8,374 nucleotides of DNA from CAZPUI01 sp964415525 (GTDB lineage: Bacteria > Acidobacteriota > Holophagae > Holophagales > Holophagaceae). Numbering within the stretch: the first letter of the stretch is position 1; each line of letters starts with the position of its first letter. Below, piece by piece: positions 1 through 6,398 of the stretch. A program made the position numbers and the translations under genes. The notes below the pieces were generated by a model, which was not told where the DNA came from, searched no databases, and saw only the letters and a program-made list of their open reading frames with translations. The stretch lies in assembly GCA_964415525.1 (NCBI GenBank), contig CAYQAS010000157.1, forward strand, positions 1 through 8,374. Reading direction: 5' to 3'.

Positions 1-801
1 GTCGGGCAGGCCGTCGCCTCCCGGCGTGACGAGGTCGTCCTGGCCACCAAGTTCGGCATCCGCCCCCGCATCGAGGGCGACAAGGTCGTCATGGACGTCG
101 ACGGCTCGCCGGCGTACTGCCGGGAGGCGATCGACGGCTCGCTCAGCCGCCTCGGCGTCGGCCACGTCGACCTCTACTACCTGCACCGGCCGGACCACCG
201 GATCCCGATCGAGGAGACCGTCGGCGCCATGGCCGAGCTGGTCACGGCGGGCAAGGTCCGTCACCTCGGGCTGTCCGAGGCGTCGCCCGACACGCTCCGC
301 CGGGCCCACGCCACCCACCCGATCGCCGCCCTCCAGACCGAGTACTCGATCTGGAGCCGCGACATCGAGGGCGAGATCGTCGACGCCTGCCGGGAGCTGG
401 GCATCGGCCTGGTGCCCTACAGTCCCCTGGGCCGGGGCTTCCTCACCGGCAAGATCGACGCGACCTCCACCTTCGACCCCACCGACTTCCGCAACACGCT
501 CCCCCGCTTCACGCCGGAGGCGCGGAAAGCGAATCAGGCCCTGGTGGACCTGCTTGGCCGGATCGCCGCCGCGAAGCAGGCAACCCCCGCCCAGATCGCC
601 CTGGCCTGGCTGCTGGCCCAGAAGCCCTGGATCGTCCCGATCCCAGGCACCCGCAAGCTGGAGCGCCTCGACGAGAACCTCGGCGCCGCCACCCTGGAAC
701 TGACGGCGGAGGAGTTGCGGGACTTGGAAACCGCCGCCGCCCAGATCGTCATCCAGGGGGCCCGGTACCCGGAACACCTGACGCGTCTGACCCGCCGTTA
801 G
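1..801 (+). CDS. Aldo/keto reductase, N-terminus outside the window
   Basis: NAD(P)H-dependent oxidoreductase of the aldo/keto reductase superfamily, which reduces aldehydes or ketones in the cytoplasm. The reading frame is open from base 1, so 266 C-terminal residues are visible and roughly 60 N-terminal residues, including the catalytic Asp and Tyr, lie upstream. Counting from the first codon, ATKFG holds the catalytic Lys17 and YYLHRPD the catalytic His62. YSPLGRGFLTG (140-150) and PIPGTRKLERLDEN (213-226) are the usual late barrel strand and cofactor-phosphate-binding segment. The C-terminus RYPEHLTRLTRR is normal for the YakC-like branch, so the 3' end looks intact. Valine codons are almost all GTC (about 15 GTC to 2 GTG), unlike the mixed use in the genes to the right, which hints at transfer. 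Family assignment is firm; the substrate cannot be told. Confidence 0.93.
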   Translation, partial: VGQAVASRRDEVVLATKFGIRPRIEGDKVVMDVDGSPAYCREAIDGSLSRLGVGHVDLYYLHRPDHRIPIEETVGAMAELVTAGKVRHLGLSEASPDTLRRAHATHPIAALQTEYSIWSRDIEGEIVDACRELGIGLVPYSPLGRGFLTGKIDATSTFDPTDFRNTLPRFTPEARKANQALVDLLGRIAAAKQATPAQIALAWLLAQKPWIVPIPGTRKLERLDENLGAATLELTAEELRDLETAAAQIVIQGARYPEHLTRLTRR

Positions 802-933
802 GCCGCGCGCGACATCCAGAGGCTCTGCCCCGGGGCCACGGTGATGAAGGGGCTCGCCATCCAAGGCGGCTCTGTTGAGCACGCGGAGAAGGACATCGCG
901 GCCTGGCTCCGGCAGGCGGGCGTGATCCGCTGA
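802..933 (+). pseudogene. Flavodoxin C-terminal remnant
   Basis: Directly after the aldo/keto reductase TAG, in the same frame, 43 more sense codons run to a TGA. The peptide includes LCPGATVMKGLAIQGG and KDIAAWLRQAGVIR, which resembles the last strand and helix of flavodoxin-family proteins (a 'pGa.v..GLaI.G..v..a...i..WLr..G' pattern, judged from memory). No start codon with a ribosome binding site precedes it, and the FMN-binding N-terminal part is absent. I read it as the 3' end of a flavodoxin gene whose front was lost in a rearrangement that placed the reductase gene here. Flavodoxin genes do occur beside aldo/keto reductases and AraC_N regulators, which supports the reading. The alternative is chance similarity in noncoding DNA. 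Confidence 0.6.
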
Positions 934-956
934 ACCCATCGAAGCGAGAATGAGCC

Positions 957-1907
957 ATGGCCCAGGCACGCAAACCCCTTGACCCTTCCGTTCCGGATGC
1001 GGAGTTCCTTCAGCCGAGGCTGGCCAGGCTCGCGCGCCTCCTCCTCGCCCAGGCGCCGTACGACGGAAATTTCGAGCTGTCCCTTCCCGGGGTCCAGGTC
1101 TTCCGCGCTTCCCGCGTCCACAAGGAGCGAGTGCACGGCATCCACCGGGCGGCGCTGTGCATCGTCGCCCAAGGCTCCAAGCGCATGTTTCTCGGCCAGG
1201 AAGCCTTCGACTATGACGGCTCCCACATGCTGGTGGCCTCCGTGGACGTGCCGGTGACCGCACAGATCACCCAGGCCACCGCCGCCGAACCCCTGCTCTG
1301 CCTCAAGCTCGACCTCGATCCGCAGCGGATCGAGGATCTCTTGCGGAAGGTCTATCCCGAGGGCCTCCCACCGACCCGAAAGGACAGCGCCGTCTACCTC
1401 TGCCCTGCGGAGTCCGCCATCCTCGACGCCGCCACCCGGCTGATGGCCCTGGCGACCCAGCCCGAGGACGCGCCCCTGCTCGCGCCCCTCATCCTGGACG
1501 AGATCCTGATCCGCCTGCTCCGCAGCCCGGTGGGCGGGCGCGTGGCTCAGATCGGGGAGGCGGAATCGCGCCTGCAGCGGGTCTCCAAGGCGGTGTCCTG
1601 GGTGCAGACCCACTACGACCAGCCCCTGGATGTCGAGCGTCTGGCGGGACTGGTCCACATGAGCGCGTCCTCGTTCCATCAGCACTTCAAGGCCGTCACC
1701 ACCCTGAGCCCGCTGCAGTATCAGAAGCTGCTCCGCCTCCAGGAAGCCCGGCGGCTCATGCTCTCCAAGATGATGGATGCCGGCACCGCCGGTCGGCAGG
1801 TGGGCTACCTGAGCGCCTCGCAGTTCAGCCGGGAATACGGTCGGTACTTCGGCCATCCCCCCGCCAAGGACATCGCTCGGCTGCGGGAAGGCGGCGCTCA
1901 GGGCTGA
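957..1907 (+). CDS. AraC-family transcriptional regulator with AraC_N domain
   Basis: A 316-residue cytoplasmic DNA-binding regulator. Residues about 22-180 match the AraC_N effector domain: LSLPGVQVFRAS (41-52), CIVAQGSKRMFLGQEAFDYD (68-87), SVDVPVTAQIT (95-105) and LCLKLDLDPQRIEDLL (114-129). Residues about 207-310 hold two helix-turn-helix motifs: LDVERLAGLVHMSASSFHQH (224-243) and AGRQVGYLSASQFSREYGRYFG (split here at residues 278-299), followed by the HPP element. The length is typical. The best-known relative is E. coli YqhC, which activates an aldehyde reductase and an aldo/keto reductase gene, so control of the upstream reductase is a reasonable inference. The ATG at 957 is chosen because it gives the normal N-terminus, although the ribosome binding site is weak (GAAGCGAG about 9 bases upstream). 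The effector is unknown; reactive aldehydes are a guess from YqhC. Confidence 0.93.
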   Translation: MAQARKPLDPSVPDAEFLQPRLARLARLLLAQAPYDGNFELSLPGVQVFRASRVHKERVHGIHRAALCIVAQGSKRMFLGQEAFDYDGSHMLVASVDVPVTAQITQATAAEPLLCLKLDLDPQRIEDLLRKVYPEGLPPTRKDSAVYLCPAESAILDAATRLMALATQPEDAPLLAPLILDEILIRLLRSPVGGRVAQIGEAESRLQRVSKAVSWVQTHYDQPLDVERLAGLVHMSASSFHQHFKAVTTLSPLQYQKLLRLQEARRLMLSKMMDAGTAGRQVGYLSASQFSREYGRYFGHPPAKDIARLREGGAQG

Positions 1908-1936
1908 CATCCCAGAAACAGCGAATGGCGCAAATC

Positions 1937-1949
1937 CGGCCTTCGGCCG
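1937..1949. repeat. Small GC hairpin flanked by an 8-bp direct repeat
   Basis: CGGCC (1937-1941) and GGCCG (1945-1949) form a 5-bp stem around a TTC loop. The octamer GCGAATGG occurs at 1921-1928 and again at 1951-1958, either side of the hairpin. There is no T run, so it is not an intrinsic terminator by itself. Role unknown. Confidence 0.4.
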
Positions 1950-2006
1950 CGCGAATGGTTCCAGCACAACGAATATCAACGGACCTTGGCTACCGGGACC
2001 TGGCCC

Positions 2007-2030
2007 ACAGCCGCCTAAGCGGCTGTTTCT
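2007..2030 (+). terminator. Probable terminator of the AraC-family gene
   Basis: ACAGCCGC (2007-2014) and GCGGCTGT (2019-2026) make a perfect 8-bp stem with a CTAA loop, followed by TTCT. The stem is good but the T tract is short, so termination may be partial or Rho-assisted. It lies 99 bases after the stop codon. Confidence 0.55.
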
Positions 2031-2231
2031 GGAGTTTGGACTTCTGACCACAGGCCCCAGGGCAGCTCCGGCAGCCACTCTGGACACCGTAAGGGAAGCA
2101 GGTGGCCGCGACCGGATGGCACCCCATTCGCCCTTATTCGTGGTTCCTTCATTTCTACGACCGGCGCGCCCGCGCCTGCCGGACTGTGAACCTGCCTCTC
2201 AACACGAGGCATTTCCCGCCAGAATGGGGGC

Positions 2232-2237
2232 AAGGAG
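2232..2237 (+). promoter_or_regulatory. Shine-Dalgarno site of the large hydrolase gene
   Basis: AAGGAG sits six bases before the ATG at 2244. It fixes this start over the overlapping other-frame reading and places the signal peptide at the very N-terminus. Confidence 0.85.
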
Positions 2238-2243
2238 ATTCCC

Positions 2244-5200
2244 ATGGCGATGTGGCAGCGAACGGGTGTGGCGATGGCCCTGGTGGCCGGGATGACTCAG
2301 GGTGTGGTGCAGGCGGCAGCGCCGCAGCCTCTGCCCGTAAAATTCAGCTCCGGCCTGAAGCTGAATGCCCCGAACGACGGCGGCAGCCTCACCCTGAAGA
2401 GCGAGCCCGTGAAGCTCGAAGTCGGCCGCCTCTACAAGCTCACCGCCAAGGTGAAGACCGCCGGTGTGAAGGTCGATCCCGAAGCCCGTTATCCGACGGC
2501 GCTGGGCGCTTGCCTCTCCATGGAGAGCTTCCCCTTCACCAACGCCAGCGCGGGCGCGAGCGCGAGCGCCAGCCAGACCCAGGAACTGGCCGTCACGTTC
2601 TTCGCCAGCAGGGCCACGGACCGCGTGCAGCTGCACCTGGGCCGCAACGGCAAGGCCTGGGGCCGCGCGGAATTCAGCGACGTGCGCCTCGCCCCCGCCG
2701 ACATCACCGAGCACATCCCCATGGAGACCGTGCGGTGGAGCCAGCGCGCCTACCGCTACGAGGATCGCGGCTGGACCTTCGTCCACATCGAAGGCGAGCC
2801 TTACACCCGCGGCTGCCAGTTCGGCGAGCTGATGGCGGAGGACATCACCCGCTTCCTTGAGAAGCTCGCGGTTTCCATGGACAGCAAGAATCCGGAAAGC
2901 GCCTGGGATCACGCTCGGGGCCAGACGGACGCCCTTTTCCTGCGCAAGTACGACACCGAGTACCTGGAAGAGATGAAGGGCATCGCCGACGCCGCCGCCG
3001 CCAAAGGCGCGACCTTCAAGGGCCGCAAGATCGACCTGCTGGACATCGTCACCGCCAACTCCGGCATCGACCTGGACTACGTCCAATCCGCCCTGCGCGT
3101 GACGCCGAACGCCCTCACGGGCCGTACCTTCACCCGCATGGACGAACAGGCCGCAGGCGCGCCCGAGCGGGACAAGTGCAGCAGCTTCGTCGCCACCAAG
3201 AGCGCGACACCCGACGGTCGCCCCGTGATGATCCAGATGTTCATGTGGGGCGCCTACACCGGCCTGGAGTGGAATGTCATCGTGGACGTGGTCCCCACCA
3301 AGGGCCAGCGCCTCGTCTACCAGACCTTCCCCGGCGGCATCAGCAGCGGCGCGGACTGGTACATGAACGGCGCGGGCATGGTGATCGGCGAGACCACCGT
3401 GGGCCAGACGCCCTGGGAGCCCGAAGGCACGCCCCAGGCCAACCGCATCCGCAAGGCCGCCCAGTACGCCACGAGCGTTGAGACCTTCGCATCCATATTC
3501 AAGGAGAAGAACAACGGGCTCTACACCAACGAGTGGATCCTGGCGGACATGAAGACCAACGAGGGCGCCGACTACCTCATCGGCACCAAGGTGGAAAAGC
3601 TCTGGCGCACCGGCCACGGAAATGCCCCCGCGGAACCCCCCCCCGGGAACAAGGACTTCAACTGGGCCAAGAACCACAACCGCGACCTGGAAATCCGCAA
3701 GGAGGCCGCCCAGAACGGCGAAGGCTGGCCGGCGGACCTCGCCTACAACACCTGGGACCGCGACATCGCCTTCCAGCAGTTCTATGCCCAGTTCGGCAAG
3801 GGCCGCATCGATGTCCACGCCGGCATCGGCGCCATGGCCTCGAGCCCCATCAACCGGCCCCACGCCTGCGACGGCAAGATCACGACGGGCGAGATGGCAG
3901 ATCAGCTGATGTTCCACGCCCACCACGGCAAAACCACCCTGCGGGAGAAGATGCCCGGTGGCCGCTACATCGACGCCACCCAGCCCAACGCCATCCCGCA
4001 GCTGACCTACGGTTACGCCACCTTCAGCCCCATCCACGTGACCCGCGAGCTGCAGGCGGCCAAGGCCAAGTTCCAGGCCCCCAAGGCGCCCGTGACGCCG
4101 CGCCTCGACCTGGGGGACGTGAAGCCCGCCTTCGACAAGGCCAAGCTCTGGAAGCAGACCATCTTCCCTGCCGCTGAGACGGACTTCTGGCTGAGCAGCG
4201 GCGACGCGGCCTACAGCGCCCTGCTGCGCCGCGCACCGGAGGCGCCCGACAAGGCCTTCACCACCCTGCGTGATGCGTTCGCGGACATGACCCAGCGCTA
4301 CCTCGTGCTGGCCCGCCGGGAGGGCAGCGAAGCCCCCGGCAAGACCACGGTGAAATACGACCGATACGGCGCCTACGTGCTGCCCCGCACCAAGGGCGTG
4401 TTCCTGTTGCACCAGCTGCGCCTCCTGCTGGGCAACGACCGCTTCGCCAAGGGTATGGGTGCCGTCCATCAGGCCTACGCCCTGAAGCCCATGACCCGCG
4501 CCCAGTTCGAGCACACCTTCTCCGCGGCCGTGAACCAGGACATCGCGCCCTTTATCGCCCAGTGGATCGACCGCGCCGACCTGCCGGATCCCAAGGTCAC
4601 GGCGGAAGTGAAGGGCCAGGAAGTCGTCCTCACGGTTCGTCAGGGGGAGAAGCCCTGGCGCTTCGCGACGACGGTGGAGGTCCGCACCGACAAGGGAGCC
4701 AAGCTGCACCGCATCGAAGTCGGCGGTACGTTTGGCGAACACAAGCTGCCCTTCGAGGGCAAGGCCACCCGCGTGATCTTCAACGCCGGGCAGGACATCC
4801 CCACCGAACAGCCCCTGGCGGCGACTCAGGCCAGCCTCTCCGACGATTTCTCCAAGCTGCTCGTCGTCTGGGGCTCCGGCACCAGCGTGGAAGCGGGCCG
4901 CACCCTGGCGCTGAACTTCCGGGATGCCATCGCGGATGCCAGCACGGAAGTGCTTGCCCCCGTGAAGGCCGATGGCGAGGTGACTGCTGAGGAATTGTCG
5001 GAGCGCGATCTCATCGTGATGGGCGGGGCCGAGAACGCCCTGCTGGCGCGCCTCGTCGCCGAGAAGAAGGTCCCGCTTGGGCTCGGCAAGGGCTGGTTCA
5101 AGTTCCAGGGCACGACCTTCGGACGGGGCGACGAGGGGATGTTCCTGGCCCTGCCGAACCCCTGGAACCCCAAGCGCTTCCTGCACCTCTACGTCGCCAA

Positions 5201-5333
5201 CAGCCGCCTGCAGCTCTGGCAGATGACCAAGGCCTACCCCCGGGGACTCTCGGGATGGGCCACCTGGCGCGGCACCGCTATCAATGGGCGCGGCAGCCAC
5301 GTCCAGCCCGCCTTCGATCTGAAGGTGGACTGA
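2244..5333 (+). CDS. Exported phospholipase B-like/C45 Ntn-hydrolase fused to an M1-peptidase-like C-terminal part
   Basis: A 1029-residue protein with a Sec signal peptide (about 1-25, hydrophobic core then VVQA-AAP). Residues 30-152 look like a beta-sandwich of the carbohydrate-binding/galactose-binding-like kind (GRLYKLTAKVKTAG, ending FSDVRLAP). Residues about 165-600 resemble the C45/phospholipase B-like Ntn-hydrolases: DKCSSF with candidate autocatalytic nucleophile Cys312, SSGADWYMNGAGMVIGETT (367-385), NNGLYTNEWILADMK (423-437) and SSPINRPHACDGKITTGE (533-550). Such enzymes cleave themselves before the Cys and then hydrolyse or transfer acyl or amide bonds. Residues about 700-850 resemble the helical end and beta domain of M1 aminopeptidases (TKGVFLLHQLRLLLGNDRF, then FIAQWIDRADLP), yet there is no HEXXH zinc site. 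Residues 865-1029 form an extra domain (RDLIVMGGAENALLARL, ALPNPWNPKRFLHLYVANS). Oddities are an Ala-Ser-rich stretch at 101-110 and a nine-C tract encoding Pro465-467. The substrate is unknown; location is periplasmic or extracellular. Confidence 0.82.
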   Translation: MAMWQRTGVAMALVAGMTQGVVQAAAPQPLPVKFSSGLKLNAPNDGGSLTLKSEPVKLEVGRLYKLTAKVKTAGVKVDPEARYPTALGACLSMESFPFTNASAGASASASQTQELAVTFFASRATDRVQLHLGRNGKAWGRAEFSDVRLAPADITEHIPMETVRWSQRAYRYEDRGWTFVHIEGEPYTRGCQFGELMAEDITRFLEKLAVSMDSKNPESAWDHARGQTDALFLRKYDTEYLEEMKGIADAAAAKGATFKGRKIDLLDIVTANSGIDLDYVQSALRVTPNALTGRTFTRMDEQAAGAPERDKCSSFVATKSATPDGRPVMIQMFMWGAYTGLEWNVIVDVVPTKGQRLVYQTFPGGISSGADWYMNGAGMVIGETTVGQTPWEPEGTPQANRIRKAAQYATSVETFASIFKEKNNGLYTNEWILADMKTNEGADYLIGTKVEKLWRTGHGNAPAEPPPGNKDFNWAKNHNRDLEIRKEAAQNGEGWPADLAYNTWDRDIAFQQFYAQFGKGRIDVHAGIGAMASSPINRPHACDGKITTGEMADQLMFHAHHGKTTLREKMPGGRYIDATQPNAIPQLTYGYATFSPIHVTRELQAAKAKFQAPKAPVTPRLDLGDVKPAFDKAKLWKQTIFPAAETDFWLSSGDAAYSALLRRAPEAPDKAFTTLRDAFADMTQRYLVLARREGSEAPGKTTVKYDRYGAYVLPRTKGVFLLHQLRLLLGNDRFAKGMGAVHQAYALKPMTRAQFEHTFSAAVNQDIAPFIAQWIDRADLPDPKVTAEVKGQEVVLTVRQGEKPWRFATTVEVRTDKGAKLHRIEVGGTFGEHKLPFEGKATRVIFNAGQDIPTEQPLAATQASLSDDFSKLLVVWGSGTSVEAGRTLALNFRDAIADASTEVLAPVKADGEVTAEELSERDLIVMGGAENALLARLVAEKKVPLGLGKGWFKFQGTTFGRGDEGMFLALPNPWNPKRFLHLYVANSRLQLWQMTKAYPRGLSGWATWRGTAINGRGSHVQPAFDLKVD
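3636..3644 (+). repeat. Homopolymer of nine C inside the large hydrolase gene
   Basis: Nine consecutive C encode Pro465-Pro466-Pro467 in a linker after the Ntn-hydrolase core motifs. Gain of one C would move reading to a frame that stops at 4177; loss of one C, to a frame that stops at 3909. Either change would remove the M1-like and C-terminal domains. Confidence 0.8.
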
Positions 5334-5337
5334 GTCC

Positions 5338-5856
5338 TCACGCCGAGAGGGGCCTCCGAAGCAGCGTGAGGCCCCGCTCGGTGGGGAAATCCGTGCGGGT
5401 CCAGGTGCTCAGCAAGGCGTGGAGGGTGGCCTGTTCGCCAGGGCGCAGGGTGTCGTGCATGACGATGTTGTCCGTGAAGCATTTGGCGCAGAGCACCGAG
5501 AAATAGCGTGCATAGCGCCCCTCGTGCATGAGGCGGGGTTCGAAGGCCGGAGGCCCGTCCACAAAGGCGAGATCGAAGCGCGTCCGCCCGAAGACCCGGC
5601 GGTCCTCCGCCAGGGCCTGCGGCGTATATGGCTGGGACATGTCCCGGTGCCGCAGCTGGAAACCCGGCAGGTCGGCGAGGGTCGGAGGATGGGTCTCGAA
5701 CGACCAGACATTCGACATGCCCAGGATTTCCGTCAGCACGCGAGTAGAGCGGCCCGCTCCGAATTCCAGGCAAGACCGCACCTGCAGCTGAGCGAGAATC
5801 CGACGCAAAACATCCACTTCCTCGTCATCGATGGCGAACCCGCCTGGACTCTGCAT
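5338..5856 (-). CDS. Small class I SAM-dependent methyltransferase-like protein
   Basis: 172 residues, cytoplasmic, with no signal peptide. CLEFGAGRSTRVLTEI (29-44) is a motif I glycine-rich SAM loop, Glu54 in WSFETHP sits at the end of strand 2 where the ribose-binding acid is expected, FDLAFVDGPP (94-103) fits strand 4, and IVMHDT (131-136) fits strand 5 of Methyltransf_24-like proteins. The fold is short but the core is nearly complete; no substrate domain is present, so the target is unknown. The ATG at 5856 has GGAGG five bases upstream (5862-5866), only two bases past the marR stop, so the gene is translated as the second gene of a marR operon. The four-base gap to the convergent hydrolase gene leaves no room for a separate terminator. 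It could also be a non-enzymatic Rossmann relative. Confidence 0.75.
   Translation of the reverse strand: MQSPGGFAIDDEEVDVLRRILAQLQVRSCLEFGAGRSTRVLTEILGMSNVWSFETHPPTLADLPGFQLRHRDMSQPYTPQALAEDRRVFGRTRFDLAFVDGPPAFEPRLMHEGRYARYFSVLCAKCFTDNIVMHDTLRPGEQATLHALLSTWTRTDFPTERGLTLLRRPLSA
5341..5383. repeat. Long imperfect hairpin at the convergent gene junction
   Basis: GGGGCCTC (5349-5356) pairs with GAGGCCCC (5368-5375) around an 11-base loop. CCGAG (5343-5347) and CTCGG (5377-5381) extend the stem after one A/G mismatch, with a G-T and a C-G pair beyond. It begins eight bases after the hydrolase stop and lies within the last codons of the methyltransferase-like gene. There is no T tract on either side. 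It could stop or stabilise both converging transcripts, since only four bases separate the two stop codons. Confidence 0.55.
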
Positions 5857-5868
5857 GAACGCCTCCCC

Positions 5869-6339
5869 CTAAAGACTGCGCAGGGCCTGGCGGGCTTTGT
5901 CCAGCAGGGCACTGATGCGCTCTAGATCTTCGCTGGGCATCAGGCATTCGATCTTCCGACAGAGGGCCTCGTGTGGCTCCGCGAGCCGGACCTGGAGGGC
6001 GCGCCCCTCCTCCGTGAGCGTCACCAGCGCCGCCCGCCGGTCCTCGGGGTGCGGCACCCGCGCCACCAGCCCCTGCTTGACCATCCGCTCCACCAGCCGC
6101 ACCGCATCGGCATTCCGGTGGAGCAGCCGACGGCGCAATTCCGCCAGGGTGTAGCCCTCGGGAGGGCCGCCGCTGAGGATTCGGAGCACGTTGAACTGCT
6201 GGTCTGTGATACCGAAGGGCGTGAAGAGCTGGGTATCGAAGACTTCCGTGATCACCTCGCGGGTCAGCAGCAGAGACAGCACCAGCTCCAGGCCCGGCTC
6301 GGGACTTCGGGCCATCTTGAGTTCGTCCTGGACCGTCAC
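5869..6339 (-). CDS. MarR-family transcriptional regulator
   Basis: 156 residues. The winged helix-turn-helix spans about 44-112: GITDQQFNVLRIL (43-55), TLAELRRRLLHRNADAVRLV (64-83) and the wing with the MarR hallmark PEDRRAALVTLTEEGR (98-113). Flanking helices should form the dimer. The GTG at 6339 is chosen over a GTG five codons upstream (6354), because GGAGG (6345-6349) lies five bases before it, whereas the upstream GTG would contain that site inside the coding sequence. The gene is divergent from yceI across 59 bp that hold a palindromic operator candidate centred at 6368.5, so it probably represses yceI and itself. Pairing of MarR regulators with YceI genes is seen in other bacteria. 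The ligand is unknown; oxidants, phenolic or lipophilic compounds are usual for the family. Confidence 0.93.
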   Translation of the reverse strand: MTVQDELKMARSPEPGLELVLSLLLTREVITEVFDTQLFTPFGITDQQFNVLRILSGGPPEGYTLAELRRRLLHRNADAVRLVERMVKQGLVARVPHPEDRRAALVTLTEEGRALQVRLAEPHEALCRKIECLMPSEDLERISALLDKARQALRSL

Positions 6340-6398
6340 GAGAACCTCCGTCACACAGTTTGATGTTTGAACATCTACTTTTGCAACGGAGGTTCCCC
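6340..6398. promoter_or_regulatory. Divergent marR/yceI control region with a large dyad
   Basis: A palindrome GATGTT-TG-AACATC occupies 6362-6375. The 10-mer ACGGAGGTTC occurs on the plus strand at 6386-6395 and on the minus strand at 6351-6342; both copies carry the ribosome binding site of their gene. Palindrome and repeat pair share the centre 6368.5. The region is too short for two independent promoters, so they must overlap the palindrome and extend towards the opposite coding region. A weak plus-strand promoter guess is GTCACA (6350-6355), 18 bases, TCTACT (6374-6379). A MarR dimer on the palindrome would block both directions. Confidence 0.7.

Larger units (their letters stand above)
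1908..2243. other. 336-bp intergenic region between the AraC gene and the large hydrolase gene
   Basis: I find no convincing gene here. It holds a small GC hairpin (1937-1949), a terminator-like hairpin (2007-2030), a slightly AT-richer patch at about 2124-2160 where the promoter of the hydrolase gene may lie, and the Shine-Dalgarno sequence at 2232-2237. No good -35/-10 pair could be chosen by eye. No tRNA-like fold was noticed. Confidence 0.6.

Noticed and set aside
798..2087. A 429-codon open frame antisense to the AraC-family gene
   Set aside because: Same GC artefact; the sense strand encodes a full AraC_N plus helix-turn-helix protein, and the antisense translation has no recognisable pattern.
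2015..2245. A 76-codon minus-strand frame in the gap before the hydrolase gene
   Set aside because: No ribosome binding site, no recognisable domain, and it would overlap the hydrolase Shine-Dalgarno site and the terminator-like hairpin.
2102..2860. A 252-codon plus-strand frame overlapping the start of the hydrolase gene
   Set aside because: Its downstream part is Arg/Pro/His-rich shadow sequence, and it has no ribosome binding site; the AAGGAG at 2232 serves the ATG at 2244.
2199..5300. A 1033-codon open frame antisense to the large hydrolase gene
   Set aside because: High-GC genes with G/C third positions often leave an antisense frame open. The translation is low-complexity (rich in G, A, L, V, H), shows no domain, and lacks a matching ribosome binding site, whereas the sense product has a signal peptide and clear motifs.
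6340..6354. Upstream GTG start for marR
   Set aside because: The first five codons would contain the GGAGG that serves the GTG at 6339; no ribosome binding site precedes 6354.
6360..6398. Upstream in-frame ATG for yceI
   Set aside because: It would put 13 residues in front of a textbook signal peptide and make the operator palindrome coding; the ATG at 6399 has GGAGG at correct spacing.
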